Assembly (NCBI GenBank): GCA_029256485.1
Contig: JAQSXU010000013.1
Coordinates: 25,643 to 89,642, forward strand
Reading direction: 5' to 3'
Length of the DNA: 64,000 bases
Source: Clostridiaceae bacterium
Lineage (GTDB): Bacteria > Bacillota_A > Clostridia > Clostridiales > Clostridiaceae
In this document: piece by piece, positions 46,464-54,982 of the stretch
Numbering within the stretch: position 1 is the stretch's first letter
Layout: each line of letters opens with the position of its first letter
Made by a program: the position numbers and the translations under genes
The notes under the pieces: model-generated
The model's database searches: none
The model's input: the letters and a program-made list of their open reading frames with translations, nothing else
Told to the model about the DNA's origin: nothing

Positions 46464-46754
46464 GAAATAGCTGAAGCTATTTCATTGAAATTTATTTCCT
46501 GCTACGCAGAACATAATGTTAACATCATTTAATCATTCATATATTTTAAAAGCGACAAGTACCAAACCATTGGTATTACTTGCCTTAGCACTAACTCGCC
46601 ATCATTCTCTATAAATTATTTATTATATGATAATGTTGGCGAGTTACTTCTGAAGTCTTGATTTCGCTTACCTTTTGCCTTGTGAAGTTAATCCACAATT
46701 TAAACGTAGTTTAAATTGGGAAACAAGAAAACGAGGGAACTGAGTTTTCTTGTT
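46464..46754. repeat. Cluster of five hairpins in a gene-free segment
   Basis: In 290 nt between converging genes there are five stems: GAAATAGCT/AGCTATTTC (46464-46483); AAGTACCAA/TGGTATTACTT (about 46557-46581); TAACTCGCCATCATT/AATGTTGGCGAGTTA (46592-46646, one mismatch); AATTTAAAC/GTTTAAATT (about 46698-46718); and AACAAGAAAAC/GTTTTCTTGTT (46722-46754). No ORF fits. It could be a structured RNA, a replication origin or clustered terminators. Confidence 0.55.
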
Positions 46755-46776
46755 GGAACTAATAGCATGAGGGCTT

Positions 46777-48573
46777 TTAAGCTACAATTTCATTTATTCT
46801 TTCCAATATTGGATTAGCAAACCTAATTACACTGCCACCAGTCTTAATGTCATTTTCCGAAAGAAATGAGTGCACCTCATCTTTGCGAAGAACGTCTCTT
46901 GCAAAGTGGGTATTATCTTTATAACCTATCTTTTCCATGCACCATTTCTTTTTATAAGTGTCAGGTCTAATCTCCTCCTTCTTGTGTATTCCATAGGATA
47001 TTTCTTTCAACAATCTTAAAAATCTTTTGGAATAGATGTCAGCATCATTTTCCACTTTCTTATTTTCATTCTCTTTTTTGTTTATAATTATTTCACTACA
47101 TTCCCGTATTCTAATATTCTTGAATTGCCTTTTTACAATGTTCAGTATACCCTCATCCCCATTAAATAAAAATACAGTTGCTTCTTGCTCATTGTCTCTA
47201 TTTATTCTTTTAATTGCTTGGTAAATATGCGATGCTAAATCTGAAATCCTTACTTTTTCAAGTTCATCATTCTTCATAACAACAGATTTGTTTTCTCTGC
47301 TACGTTCAGTATTCCACGTACTTCTATTATTAAGTTTTCTTCTACTGTAATACATATATTTTAAAGCATATACATAAAATGGAGTTTGAAAATTATGAAT
47401 GATAGCTATTTTATTAAAACCTCTCCAATTATTTCTCCCTATGATGTTTCCAAAATGGTCTATCGTAACATCATTAAAATATTTTTCATCTGTTTTAGAA
47501 CCTATAACAAGAAATTTTTCCTTTCCTTGTTTATCTATCACACCTTTTACCTTGTCATAAAAATCATTATATTGTTTTTTTGCATTTGCATTTGTGTTTA
47601 CTCTAAATATATTTAAAGTCCAGTTACTATGGTTGACAATCCTTGATTGACTTTGCAATTTAAACAACTCACTATCCAGTTTGTATAAAATTGAAAATCG
47701 TGCATTTGCATCCATCATTATATTATTTTCTAATTTTTTATATCGCAACCTATAATCGAATGTCCATGCTTTCTTATTATCAACGCAAGAGGTGTTTCTA
47801 TAAAAACTTTGTAGTATCTCCACTTCATTTAAAAACATATCTTTTGTCATTTGTAATGTTGATTCCTCAACATCCAATGTTTCACTATTGCATTTGGAAA
47901 ACCTTAGATATTTTTCAGAAGCATATCTATTATCAATATTCGCTTCTATTAATTGCTTTAGCAATTTAAAATTTTCCTCGCTACTTTCTTTACAATTAAA
48001 AAATGATTTCCCTCGTGAATCTTTCAAATAGTCCTCTAATTCTTTTACACATTTATTATACTGGTCTTGAACCGCTCCCCTCGGCAACGTATTCGCAAAC
48101 TGCCCTATCCTATCAATAGAATATTCATGAACTTCAACCATGTTAGGCATTTCATCTATTATTAGGGTTGTACGACCCTTGGTATACTTGTTCCATAAAC
48201 TGTTATCCTTGCACAATAACTTATACCTTTCATGGGTGATTATAAGAATTGGATATTCCATATACTTGTCTATCTGGTGTTTATTATCAGAGTCTATAGC
48301 AACTGCTATATCTTCACCAGCATACTTATTTATCCTTGCATGAGCAGAGGCTTCTGGTACAGTATCTTTAAATAAAGTTACATATAATGTTTTTCTCCCA
48401 TGTTGTTTCCATGCTTTAGTCATTGATTTCTCAGCTTGCAATGACTTTCCTAAACCAGCTTCATGGTCAAATACTTTAAAAGCTGTATTGTCACCTAAGA
48501 TAATGTTCTCATTCAATACTTCCAATTGGAATTTCTTTTGTTCTTCAAATTCTGATAATAATTTTTCTTCCAT
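46777..48573 (-). CDS. Helicase-like P-loop ATPase of the mobile element
   Basis: 598 residues from the ATG at 48573, with AAGGAGG 7 nt upstream. Walker A is HEAGLGKS (37-44), Walker B LIIDE (137-141), and a motif VI-like QAIKRINRD lies near residue 465, so it has the SF2 helicase outline. The middle is divergent. The C-terminal ~90 residues (KKWCMEKIGYKDNTHFARDV) look like a DNA-binding winged helix. It is probably the element's replication or DNA-processing protein; no closer family is recognised. Confidence 0.65.
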   Translation of the reverse strand: MEEKLLSEFEEQKKFQLEVLNENIILGDNTAFKVFDHEAGLGKSLQAEKSMTKAWKQHGRKTLYVTLFKDTVPEASAHARINKYAGEDIAVAIDSDNKHQIDKYMEYPILIITHERYKLLCKDNSLWNKYTKGRTTLIIDEMPNMVEVHEYSIDRIGQFANTLPRGAVQDQYNKCVKELEDYLKDSRGKSFFNCKESSEENFKLLKQLIEANIDNRYASEKYLRFSKCNSETLDVEESTLQMTKDMFLNEVEILQSFYRNTSCVDNKKAWTFDYRLRYKKLENNIMMDANARFSILYKLDSELFKLQSQSRIVNHSNWTLNIFRVNTNANAKKQYNDFYDKVKGVIDKQGKEKFLVIGSKTDEKYFNDVTIDHFGNIIGRNNWRGFNKIAIIHNFQTPFYVYALKYMYYSRRKLNNRSTWNTERSRENKSVVMKNDELEKVRISDLASHIYQAIKRINRDNEQEATVFLFNGDEGILNIVKRQFKNIRIRECSEIIINKKENENKKVENDADIYSKRFLRLLKEISYGIHKKEEIRPDTYKKKWCMEKIGYKDNTHFARDVLRKDEVHSFLSENDIKTGGSVIRFANPILERINEIVA

Positions 48574-48658
48574 AATTTCCTCCTTAAACTTTGCTTCAGT
48601 AAGCACGCAATTGTATATTAAAATATTCTTTTTGTGCTTTATCTAAGTTAAAGTTATT

Positions 48659-48780
48659 AAAGAGAGTTAATACTCATATAAAAAACTTACTAAAAATAAA
48701 AGCACAACATACCAAATAAGCGTTTGATAAATTGTATTAATCAACGCTTGCTTTAATATGTTTGTGCTTCTCTCTAAATT
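48659..48780. repeat. Long imperfect hairpin upstream of the helicase-like gene
   Basis: AGAGAG/CTCTCT outside, then AAGCACAA-CATA ... AAGCGTT-GAT pairing with ATCAACGCTT ... TATGTTTGTGCTT, giving about 35 bp of imperfect stem. It lies in the 395-nt gap 48574-48968, which shows no other gene, and would be in the leader if transcription starts upstream. Confidence 0.5.
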
Positions 48781-48968
48781 ACTATTTATTCTCTACTTAC
48801 TCTTTATTAAGTTTTAAATTATTTCAATCTATGTATATTTAATTATATTTAAAATATTATTAATCGTCAATCTGTAATTTTTACCATATCTCTTGAAACT
48901 TCTATAATAGTAAGACTTCATTCAATAAAATCATTTGGTATACCTTAAAATTATCTCACATTAAATTA

Positions 48969-49220
48969 TTAACCATTATAGAGAAGAATGGGAACAGCCA
49001 GCTCCCATATTCTATTCAAATAAGACCACCTTAAATATTTATTCAACAAATCTATCTTGCTATGCTTATTTACTAAGTCACTGCTTTCCAGTTGCACATA
49101 TTTCCTTGTCATAGCCATTGTAATATGCCCTAATATTCTTTGTAAGGTAAATGGGTCAATTCCTACCTTGACTGCATTTGTGGCGAAGATACGATGGAAT
49201 ATATGTGGAGTACATTGCAC
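48969..49220 (-). pseudogene. Tyrosine recombinase C-terminal remnant
   Basis: 83 codons resembling the last third of an integrase: TPHIFHRIFATNAVKVG, LQRILGH and TRKYVQL. The Arg expected in the HxxR motif is His (PHIFHR), and the N-terminal two-thirds are missing. It lies directly downstream of the intact integrase and is similar to its C-terminus, so it is probably what remains of a second, related recombinase. Confidence 0.7.
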
Positions 49221-49288
49221 CTTTAATCAAACCTTATCTCGAAGCCTTGCAAAACTTAAAATGATATTTTATTTCTTGATTTTGCCAC

Positions 49289-50272
49289 CTATCTCTTCCT
49301 CAAGTTTGCTAAAGGCGAAAAACTCTCATAACTATTCTTTAAGTCGGCATCAGTTAAATCAAGATATGCCTTTTCAGTAACATCAACTGAACTATGTCCC
49401 AGTATCTTTGATAAAGTGTGTATTGACCCCCCAGCCATTAAAAATCTTTTCGCAAAGTTATTTCTAAGTTGGTGTGGATGTGCATTTTTTATCCTTGCTC
49501 TATCACTATACTTTTTAAAGTTCTTTTCAAAGTTATTCACTTGGAGATTACTTCCACTATGAGTTGGAAAGAGTAATTCACTTTCTACATAACGGTCCTT
49601 ATATTGTATCCATGCTTTTAAATCCTTTTGCATTTTAGGGGAAAAGAAAACATATCTGTTTTTTCTTCCCTTTGTATTCTCTGCTTGCAAAAGTATCGAC
49701 CTTTTTGTAATATCGATATCTGAAACATTTATTAAAAGGCATTCACCTATTCTCATTCCAGTATCAAATAAAAGCTGTATTATTATATTATCCCTATACT
49801 CGTGAAATTTAGATGTTTCCATCAAAAGTAATAATCTAATAAATTCATCATCTGTTATAAATCCTTGAGGCTTTCTCTCATTTTTTAAATACTTAACATT
49901 ATTCATCGGGCTTTTCTTGATTGCTCTTTCTTGTTTAAGATAATTAAAAAACACCTTTAGATTTCTTAAATAATTGTTTATTGTAGCTGGCGAAACCTTC
50001 TTTTTATAATCTGCTCTATTGTAAGGTCTATTTATATCCTTAGTACTGTCATTAGCACAAACAGAATATTTTCCTCTCTCTTGAATAAACAAAACATACT
50101 TCTTAATCATTTCTTCTTTTACAAGTTTAGCATCAGTTATTAAATAATTATCTTGAAGGTATCTTGCAAAAAGTTTCAATGTGGCTTCGTAACTACTCAT
50201 TGTTTTCTGTGTCAAATTTTTAATTTGACAATTTAACATAAACTCACTTACTTGATAATCAATTTCAAACAT
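49289..50272 (-). CDS. Site-specific tyrosine recombinase (integrase of the spo0A element)
   Basis: 327 residues from the ATG at 50272, with GGGAGG about 11 nt upstream. It has an N-terminal SAM-like core-binding domain (about 1-140) and a catalytic domain with Arg in GMRIGECLLI, Lys in TKGRKNRY, His/Arg in HPHQLRNNFA, His in LGHSS and Tyr in KAYLDL: a complete active site. It ends about 140 bp from the spo0A stop and points away from spo0A. That is the arrangement expected for an integrase beside its attachment site, so it is the best candidate for the enzyme that inserted the island. Confidence 0.88.
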   Translation of the reverse strand: MFEIDYQVSEFMLNCQIKNLTQKTMSSYEATLKLFARYLQDNYLITDAKLVKEEMIKKYVLFIQERGKYSVCANDSTKDINRPYNRADYKKKVSPATINNYLRNLKVFFNYLKQERAIKKSPMNNVKYLKNERKPQGFITDDEFIRLLLLMETSKFHEYRDNIIIQLLFDTGMRIGECLLINVSDIDITKRSILLQAENTKGRKNRYVFFSPKMQKDLKAWIQYKDRYVESELLFPTHSGSNLQVNNFEKNFKKYSDRARIKNAHPHQLRNNFAKRFLMAGGSIHTLSKILGHSSVDVTEKAYLDLTDADLKNSYESFSPLANLRKR

Positions 50273-50415
50273 AATAATAAAAATCCTCCCTAAATGTTTA
50301 CTCAACAAATAAGGAGGATTGGTTGTATTACATTTTATATATTTATTGGTCTAAAAAGATATTTATTGGTTTGGTGGTATGATGTATATACACCTCAGAC
50401 CCTTGAAATCACTGA

Positions 50416-51225
50416 TTAACTAACTTTATTTTTAAGTCTTAATTTATCAGCTACCATTGCGATAAATTCTGAATTAGTAGGCTTGCCTTTATCATTATGA
50501 ATTGTATATCCAAATAATTTATTTATAGTATCTACTTGTCCTCTTGACCATGCAACTTCAGCATGTCTTATAGCTCTCTCTACCCTGCTTGCCGTAGTAT
50601 TATATTTTTTAGCGATTGAAGGGTAAAGTTCCTTTGTTACAGCAGATAACAATTCCATATCATTTACAACCATTGTTATTGCTTCCCTTAAATACATATA
50701 ACCTTTAATATGGGCGGGAACTCCAATCTCATGGATTATATTTGTAATTTCTCCTTCTAAATCATTTGACTCTGGTCTATTAATTTTAATTTCAGATGTA
50801 TCAACTATAGATATAGTTTTTTTCGAATCACTATTTGATATTGTGTTATTAAACATCTGTCTTATCCTCTTTGTAAACACATCCATATCAAAAGGTTTAA
50901 CTACATAATAATCTGCTCCTAAGCTAATAGCTCTTTGAGTAATCTTATCCTGACCTACAGCCGACAAAACGATTACCCTTGGCATAGGATCTATGCTCAT
51001 GGTATTTAATCTTTCTAAAACGCCAAGTCCATCTAAGTGAGGCATAATAATATCTAATACCACTAAATCAGGCTTTTTTTCCTCTATCAACTTTAAAGCC
51101 TCTAGACCATCCTTAGCAATTCCAGTTACAACAATATCTCTTTGGCTTAAAAGATAATCATTTAAGATGTTACAAAATTCTTTATTATCATCTGCAATAA
51201 CTACCCTTATTTTTGTTTCATCCAT
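50416..51225 (-). CDS. spo0A: Spo0A, sporulation master response regulator, with a one-residue deletion in the recognition helix
   Basis: 269 residues. The receiver domain has D12/D13, phosphorylation site D58 (LVVLDIIMP) and VVKPFD. The linker is short. The DNA-binding domain has [23 protein letters not shown] followed directly by EVAWSRG; the Spo0A proteins I know read [11 protein letters not shown], so one Ile is missing. AAGGAG precedes the ATG. It is transcribed after spoIVB from its own sigma-H promoter. Phospho-Spo0A controls sporulation and solventogenesis in clostridia. The 3' end beyond about 50577 appears to be supplied by the inserted element, and no terminator follows the stop. 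Confidence 0.95.
   Translation of the reverse strand: MDETKIRVVIADDNKEFCNILNDYLLSQRDIVVTGIAKDGLEALKLIEEKKPDLVVLDIIMPHLDGLGVLERLNTMSIDPMPRVIVLSAVGQDKITQRAISLGADYYVVKPFDMDVFTKRIRQMFNNTISNSDSKKTISIVDTSEIKINRPESNDLEGEITNIIHEIGVPAHIKGYMYLREAITMVVNDMELLSAVTKELYPSIAKKYNTTASRVERAIRHAEVAWSRGQVDTINKLFGYTIHNDKGKPTNSEFIAMVADKLRLKNKVS
50564..50577 (-). repeat. Candidate att core, right copy (inside spo0A)
   Basis: AGAGCTATAAGACA (minus strand), identical to 39819-39832. It encodes part of the recognition helix of Spo0A. Confidence 0.5.
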
Positions 51226-51275
51226 ATAAATTTCTCTCCTTTATTATTTAATTCCCATATCTTAACAATTAATGT

Positions 51276-51302
51276 ATTCGACAAAAGTTAATTAATTCCT
51301 TC
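51276..51302 (-). promoter_or_regulatory. Sigma-H promoter of spo0A
   Basis: On the minus strand GAAGGAATT (51302-51294), 11-bp spacer, GTCGAAT (51282-51276) match the sigma-H consensus RnAGGAwWW-N11-14-RnnGAAT at every defined position. Confidence 0.85.
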
Positions 51303-51310
51303 TTTCGCCA
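51277..51310 (-). promoter_or_regulatory. Two 0A boxes flanking/overlapping the spo0A promoter
   Basis: TTTTGTCGAA (51286-51277) overlaps the -10, and TGGCGAA (51310-51304) lies just upstream of the -35. Both match TGNCGAA, the Spo0A-phosphate binding site, consistent with autoregulation. Confidence 0.72.
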
Positions 51311-51383
51311 AAAAAATTTTCATCGCTGCTATCTAAATTATACATCATTTTTTCCAGTTAATATACGATTTTATATTGTTTTT

Positions 51384-52586
51384 CTAATTTTTAATAGTAT
51401 TTGAATCCTTAAGCATCCATTCTATATAAATTCCGTAGCCAGTATCAGGTTTATTTATTAAAACATGAGTAACCGCTCCAATTATTTTATTATTTTGTAT
51501 TATTGGGCTTCCACTCATTCCCTGTACTATACCACCAGTTTTCTCTAATAATTTTGGGTCTGTAACTTTTATTATCATGCTTTTGGGACCTGGTTCTTCC
51601 TGAGGTAATAGTTTTTCTATTACAATATCGTACATTTCTGATTCTTCGCCGTTTACAGTAGTTATTATTTTAGCTGGTCCAGTTTTTATTTCATTTCGTA
51701 AGGCAATTTCCATAGGTTTGTTGAACTTTTTGTTTATAATTTTTTCATTGCTTTTACCAAAAACTCCGCACTGTGTGTTCTTATATATTTTACCTAGAGA
51801 ATTATCTTCATTGACAAAAATACCTTTTAATTCTCCTGGATTACCTTTTTCCCCTTTTCTTACGCTTAAAATAGATGATTTTACAATTTCTCCATTATTT
51901 ACGCTCAATACCGTTCCTGTATCAACATCTGTAATTGGATGACCTAATGCTGCAAACATTCCTGAATTTTTATCATAAAAAGTTAGAGTTCCCACTCCAG
52001 CAGTTGAATCTCTTACCCATAATCCTATTTTGTAGCTATTATCTTTTAAACTTTTTACAGGTGTAATTTCTTTTAACATTTTACTTCCTTTTCTTAGTAT
52101 TTCTATTTTTGCATTTTTTTCACCGTTTATATTTATTTCCTTTGATACATCTTCTGATGAGTTAATTTCTTGTCCATTTACCTTGATTATGCTGTCTCCA
52201 ATTTGTATTCCACTAACAGCACCAGGGCTGCTTACTTTTCCACTGCTTGATTCTATATCACATAACCCAACAACTAAAGCTCCTTTTGTATTCAGCTTTA
52301 CTCCAACAGGTACACCGCCTGGATAAACAGATATTCTATTGTCAATAGCTTTTACGGATACAGATTTAACTGGAATTATTCCCAAAAAGCTTATATCAAG
52401 TTTTTTTCCTGAAACTCCGCTTATACTGCTTTGTTTTAACTTAATAAAATAATTACTTTTAAGCTCATTACCTTCTCTTACAAAAATAGTTGTTGGTATA
52501 TTTTCTATATTATAAAAGGCAACCATCGAAAACAATAGGATAGGACTTATAATTGAAAGTAAGAATTTTTTATGCTTATTGTTCAT
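51384..52586 (-). CDS. spoIVB: SpoIVB serine peptidase
   Basis: 400 residues. An N-terminal membrane anchor (FLLSIISPILLFSMVAFY) is followed by a PDZ domain (about 110-180, VSGIQIGDSIIKVNGQEI) and an S55 peptidase domain with LGHPITDVDTG (His) and GGIVQGMSGSPII (catalytic Ser). It is secreted from the forespore and triggers pro-sigma-K activation by cleaving SpoIVFA in Bacillus. It is directly upstream of spo0A, the universal arrangement in endospore formers. Confidence 0.95.
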   Translation of the reverse strand: MNNKHKKFLLSIISPILLFSMVAFYNIENIPTTIFVREGNELKSNYFIKLKQSSISGVSGKKLDISFLGIIPVKSVSVKAIDNRISVYPGGVPVGVKLNTKGALVVGLCDIESSSGKVSSPGAVSGIQIGDSIIKVNGQEINSSEDVSKEININGEKNAKIEILRKGSKMLKEITPVKSLKDNSYKIGLWVRDSTAGVGTLTFYDKNSGMFAALGHPITDVDTGTVLSVNNGEIVKSSILSVRKGEKGNPGELKGIFVNEDNSLGKIYKNTQCGVFGKSNEKIINKKFNKPMEIALRNEIKTGPAKIITTVNGEESEMYDIVIEKLLPQEEPGPKSMIIKVTDPKLLEKTGGIVQGMSGSPIIQNNKIIGAVTHVLINKPDTGYGIYIEWMLKDSNTIKN

Positions 52587-52750
52587 ATTAACCCTCCTAT
52601 TTAATTATTATTATAGTTTTAAGTTGCCCGCAATGAGCTATAGTTATCCTATTATATAGTTTCAATTAGAGTTAAAGTTTGCGACCATAAACTTTTTTAT
52701 CATAAAAGTAAAATTATTATTAAAATAACCATGAAAAAAAACAATAAAAA

Positions 52751-52785
52751 AAAGTAGTTATAAGCACATATGCCTATTACTACTT
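52751..52785 (-). terminator. Terminator after recN
   Basis: AAAGTAGTAATAGGCA / TGCTTATAACTACTTT stem runs into an 8-T tract on the minus strand. Confidence 0.88.
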
Positions 52786-52808
52786 TATTTTTTGCAAAAA
52801 AATTTTTT

Positions 52809-54515
52809 TTAAACAACTTTTTTATTAAGAAATGTCTTTTTTTCATCTGCCATTTTAATTAGTTCATCTGCATGTTCTAATGTTATCTTTGTAACCTCAC
52901 TGCTTCCAATCATTCTGGCAATTTCTAATTTTTTTTCATTTTCATTTATTTTTTTAACTTCAGTGAAGGTTTTACCATTTAAAACATACTTTTGGACTAT
53001 ATAATGCACATCGGACATACATGCTATTTGAGGCAGATGTGTAACACAAAACACCTGATGTGAAACCGAAATTATAAACATTTTCTCTGCAACGCTCTGA
53101 GCTATTCTTCCGCTGATTCCAGTATCCACTTCATCAAATATAATAGATGGAATTTTATCCCTATCTGCAAAGACAGTCTTAAGCGCCAGCATTATTCTGG
53201 ATAATTCACCGCCTGAAACTATCTTTTCCAGAGGTTTTAATGGTTCACCTGGGTTTGTAGAAATCAAAAATTGCACTTTATCCAACCCATTTGGATTAAT
53301 TTGTTTTTCCAATTCCACACTAATCTTAATAATGCTTTTTTCAAGTCCAATTTGATTTAATTCCTCTTTTATGTTTTTTTCCAATTTATTCGATACTTTT
53401 TCTCTTAATTCATGAATATGTGTTCCAATGTCTTTGAGCTCATTTAAAATTATCTTTCTTTTATTTTCAAGCTGTTGAATGATTTCACTGGAATTATTCA
53501 ACTGTGTATATTGTTCTAAAATTTTATTTTTATATTCCAGTATTTCCTCAATGGAACCTCCATACTTTCTCTTCAAAGTGCTAATGGCAAATATTCTGCT
53601 ATTTATATATTCCATTTCATTTTCATCATAATATACATTTTCTCTTATATTTCTAATTTCTTCAGTTTTTTCCTCAATTATATAATAAGCATCATCTAAA
53701 GATTTTGCTATATCCTCTATACTATTTAAGTTTTCACTTATATTTTTTAAATCCCTTATAACAATACCCAGTCTGTCAAATATTGATGTCATATTTTCAT
53801 TCCCATTGTATAAAGTTTCATACGCAGAAGAAAGCACCTGACTAATTTTTTCAGAATTATACAACAGCTTATATTTTTCCTCTAACTCATTATCCTCCCC
53901 AATTTTTAACTTTGCATCTTCAATTTCTTTAATTTGATACTTCAAAAAATCTGTAAGCTTTTCTCTATGTCCTTCATTGCCAGATAAACTTTCAATTTTA
54001 GAATTAATTTCTTTTAGTTCATCATACCTTTCTTTATATTTTAGAATCTGCTGCTCTAGGTCCCTGCCACCATAATTATCTAAATAATTTATATGATTTG
54101 ATGCATCTAATAAATTTTGATTCTCATGCTGTCCATGTATATCCAGTAATGATATGCTTATTTCTTTTAAATTGGATAAAAGTATTGCCTTACCGTTAAT
54201 TTTTGCTATACTCTTTCCGCTTTGAAACGTTTCCCTGCTAATAATAACCACATCATCATATTCAATGTCAAATTGTTTTAGCATTTCATAGGTTTTTGGA
54301 TTCTCTATTGAAAAAATGGCCTCTACAAAAGTCTTTGATTCTCCAGTTCTGATCAAATCCTTATTAAACTTACTTCCAAGTACAAAATTTATAGCATCAA
54401 TAAGAATTGACTTACCAGCTCCAGTTTCTCCAGTTAGAATATTTAATCCCTTTTCAAAAGAAATGCTTAAATTTTCTATTAATGCAAAATTTTTAATATT
54501 TAGCTGAAGCAGCAT
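52809..54515 (-). CDS. recN: DNA repair protein RecN
   Basis: 568 residues, SMC-like: N-terminal Walker A GETGAGKSILIDAI, a long coiled-coil middle (about 150-400), then the ABC signature SGGELSRIMLALK and Walker B IIFDEVDTGISG. It acts early in double-strand break repair. It is in the conserved argR-recN-spoIVB order, 14 nt after argR. Confidence 0.96.
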   Translation of the reverse strand: MLLQLNIKNFALIENLSISFEKGLNILTGETGAGKSILIDAINFVLGSKFNKDLIRTGESKTFVEAIFSIENPKTYEMLKQFDIEYDDVVIISRETFQSGKSIAKINGKAILLSNLKEISISLLDIHGQHENQNLLDASNHINYLDNYGGRDLEQQILKYKERYDELKEINSKIESLSGNEGHREKLTDFLKYQIKEIEDAKLKIGEDNELEEKYKLLYNSEKISQVLSSAYETLYNGNENMTSIFDRLGIVIRDLKNISENLNSIEDIAKSLDDAYYIIEEKTEEIRNIRENVYYDENEMEYINSRIFAISTLKRKYGGSIEEILEYKNKILEQYTQLNNSSEIIQQLENKRKIILNELKDIGTHIHELREKVSNKLEKNIKEELNQIGLEKSIIKISVELEKQINPNGLDKVQFLISTNPGEPLKPLEKIVSGGELSRIMLALKTVFADRDKIPSIIFDEVDTGISGRIAQSVAEKMFIISVSHQVFCVTHLPQIACMSDVHYIVQKYVLNGKTFTEVKKINENEKKLEIARMIGSSEVTKITLEHADELIKMADEKKTFLNKKVV

Positions 54516-54529
54516 AAAATATCATTCTC

Positions 54530-54982
54530 CTATTCGTTCAACATCTTTTTCATTCTTTGAGTTATTTCTATAACCCTTTCTTTGTTTCTTGCAAGAACAA
54601 ATATAGTATTATCCCCTGCAAGAGTGCCTACGATGCCTTCAAAGTTAAGTGAATCAATTGCCTCTGCAGCAGCTGGAGCAGAGCCTGATATGGTTTTAAT
54701 GACGATAAAATTATCAACATTTTCTACATTAGTTACTGTTTGTGCAAATAACCCAATGAATTTGTTTGACATAAAATTATCCTTTTGAGTTATAGCAGCA
54801 TATTTATATTTTCCATCCTCATTTAATACCTTTGTTAACTTTAATTCTTTAATATCTCTAGACACTGTGGCCTGAGTCACATCTATTCCGCTGTTTTTCA
54901 ATTCTTCTGCTAATTCCTCTTGAGTTTCTATAGCCTTTGAATTTATTATTTCCAGAATTTTTGCATGCCTATTAACTTTCAT
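54530..54982 (-). CDS. argR: Arginine repressor ArgR/AhrC
   Basis: 150 residues. The N-terminal winged helix has [25 protein letters not shown], and the C-terminal hexamerisation/arginine-binding domain has [11 protein letters not shown] and [14 protein letters not shown]. It regulates arginine biosynthesis and catabolism. It overlaps the end of the NAD kinase gene by 11 nt. Confidence 0.95.
   Translation of the reverse strand: MKVNRHAKILEIINSKAIETQEELAEELKNSGIDVTQATVSRDIKELKLTKVLNEDGKYKYAAITQKDNFMSNKFIGLFAQTVTNVENVDNFIVIKTISGSAPAAAEAIDSLNFEGIVGTLAGDNTIFVLARNKERVIEITQRMKKMLNE

Larger units (their letters stand above)
39844..50563. mobile_element. Integrative element inserted in the 3' end of spo0A (about 10.7 kb)
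   Basis: The segment lies between a displaced spo0A 3' end (39663-39843, with terminator) and the intact spo0A (3' end at 50416). It holds a tyrosine recombinase gene directly downstream of spo0A, a recombinase remnant, a second small recombinase, an HNH-type protein, a helicase-like ATPase, an AbiGi-like gene and orphan genes. No capsid, tail, lysis or conjugation genes are seen, so it resembles a small mobilisable or satellite-type island. Strictly, the element would also carry the intact gene's present 3' end (50416-50577). The exact edges are inferred. Confidence 0.72.

Noticed and set aside
46464..46754. Retron-type msr/msd RNA as an explanation for the hairpin cluster
   Set aside because: No reverse transcriptase gene is present in the island.
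39844..50563. Complete prophage
   Set aside because: No capsid, portal, terminase, tail or lysis genes and only about 10.7 kb; a small integrative or satellite element fits better.
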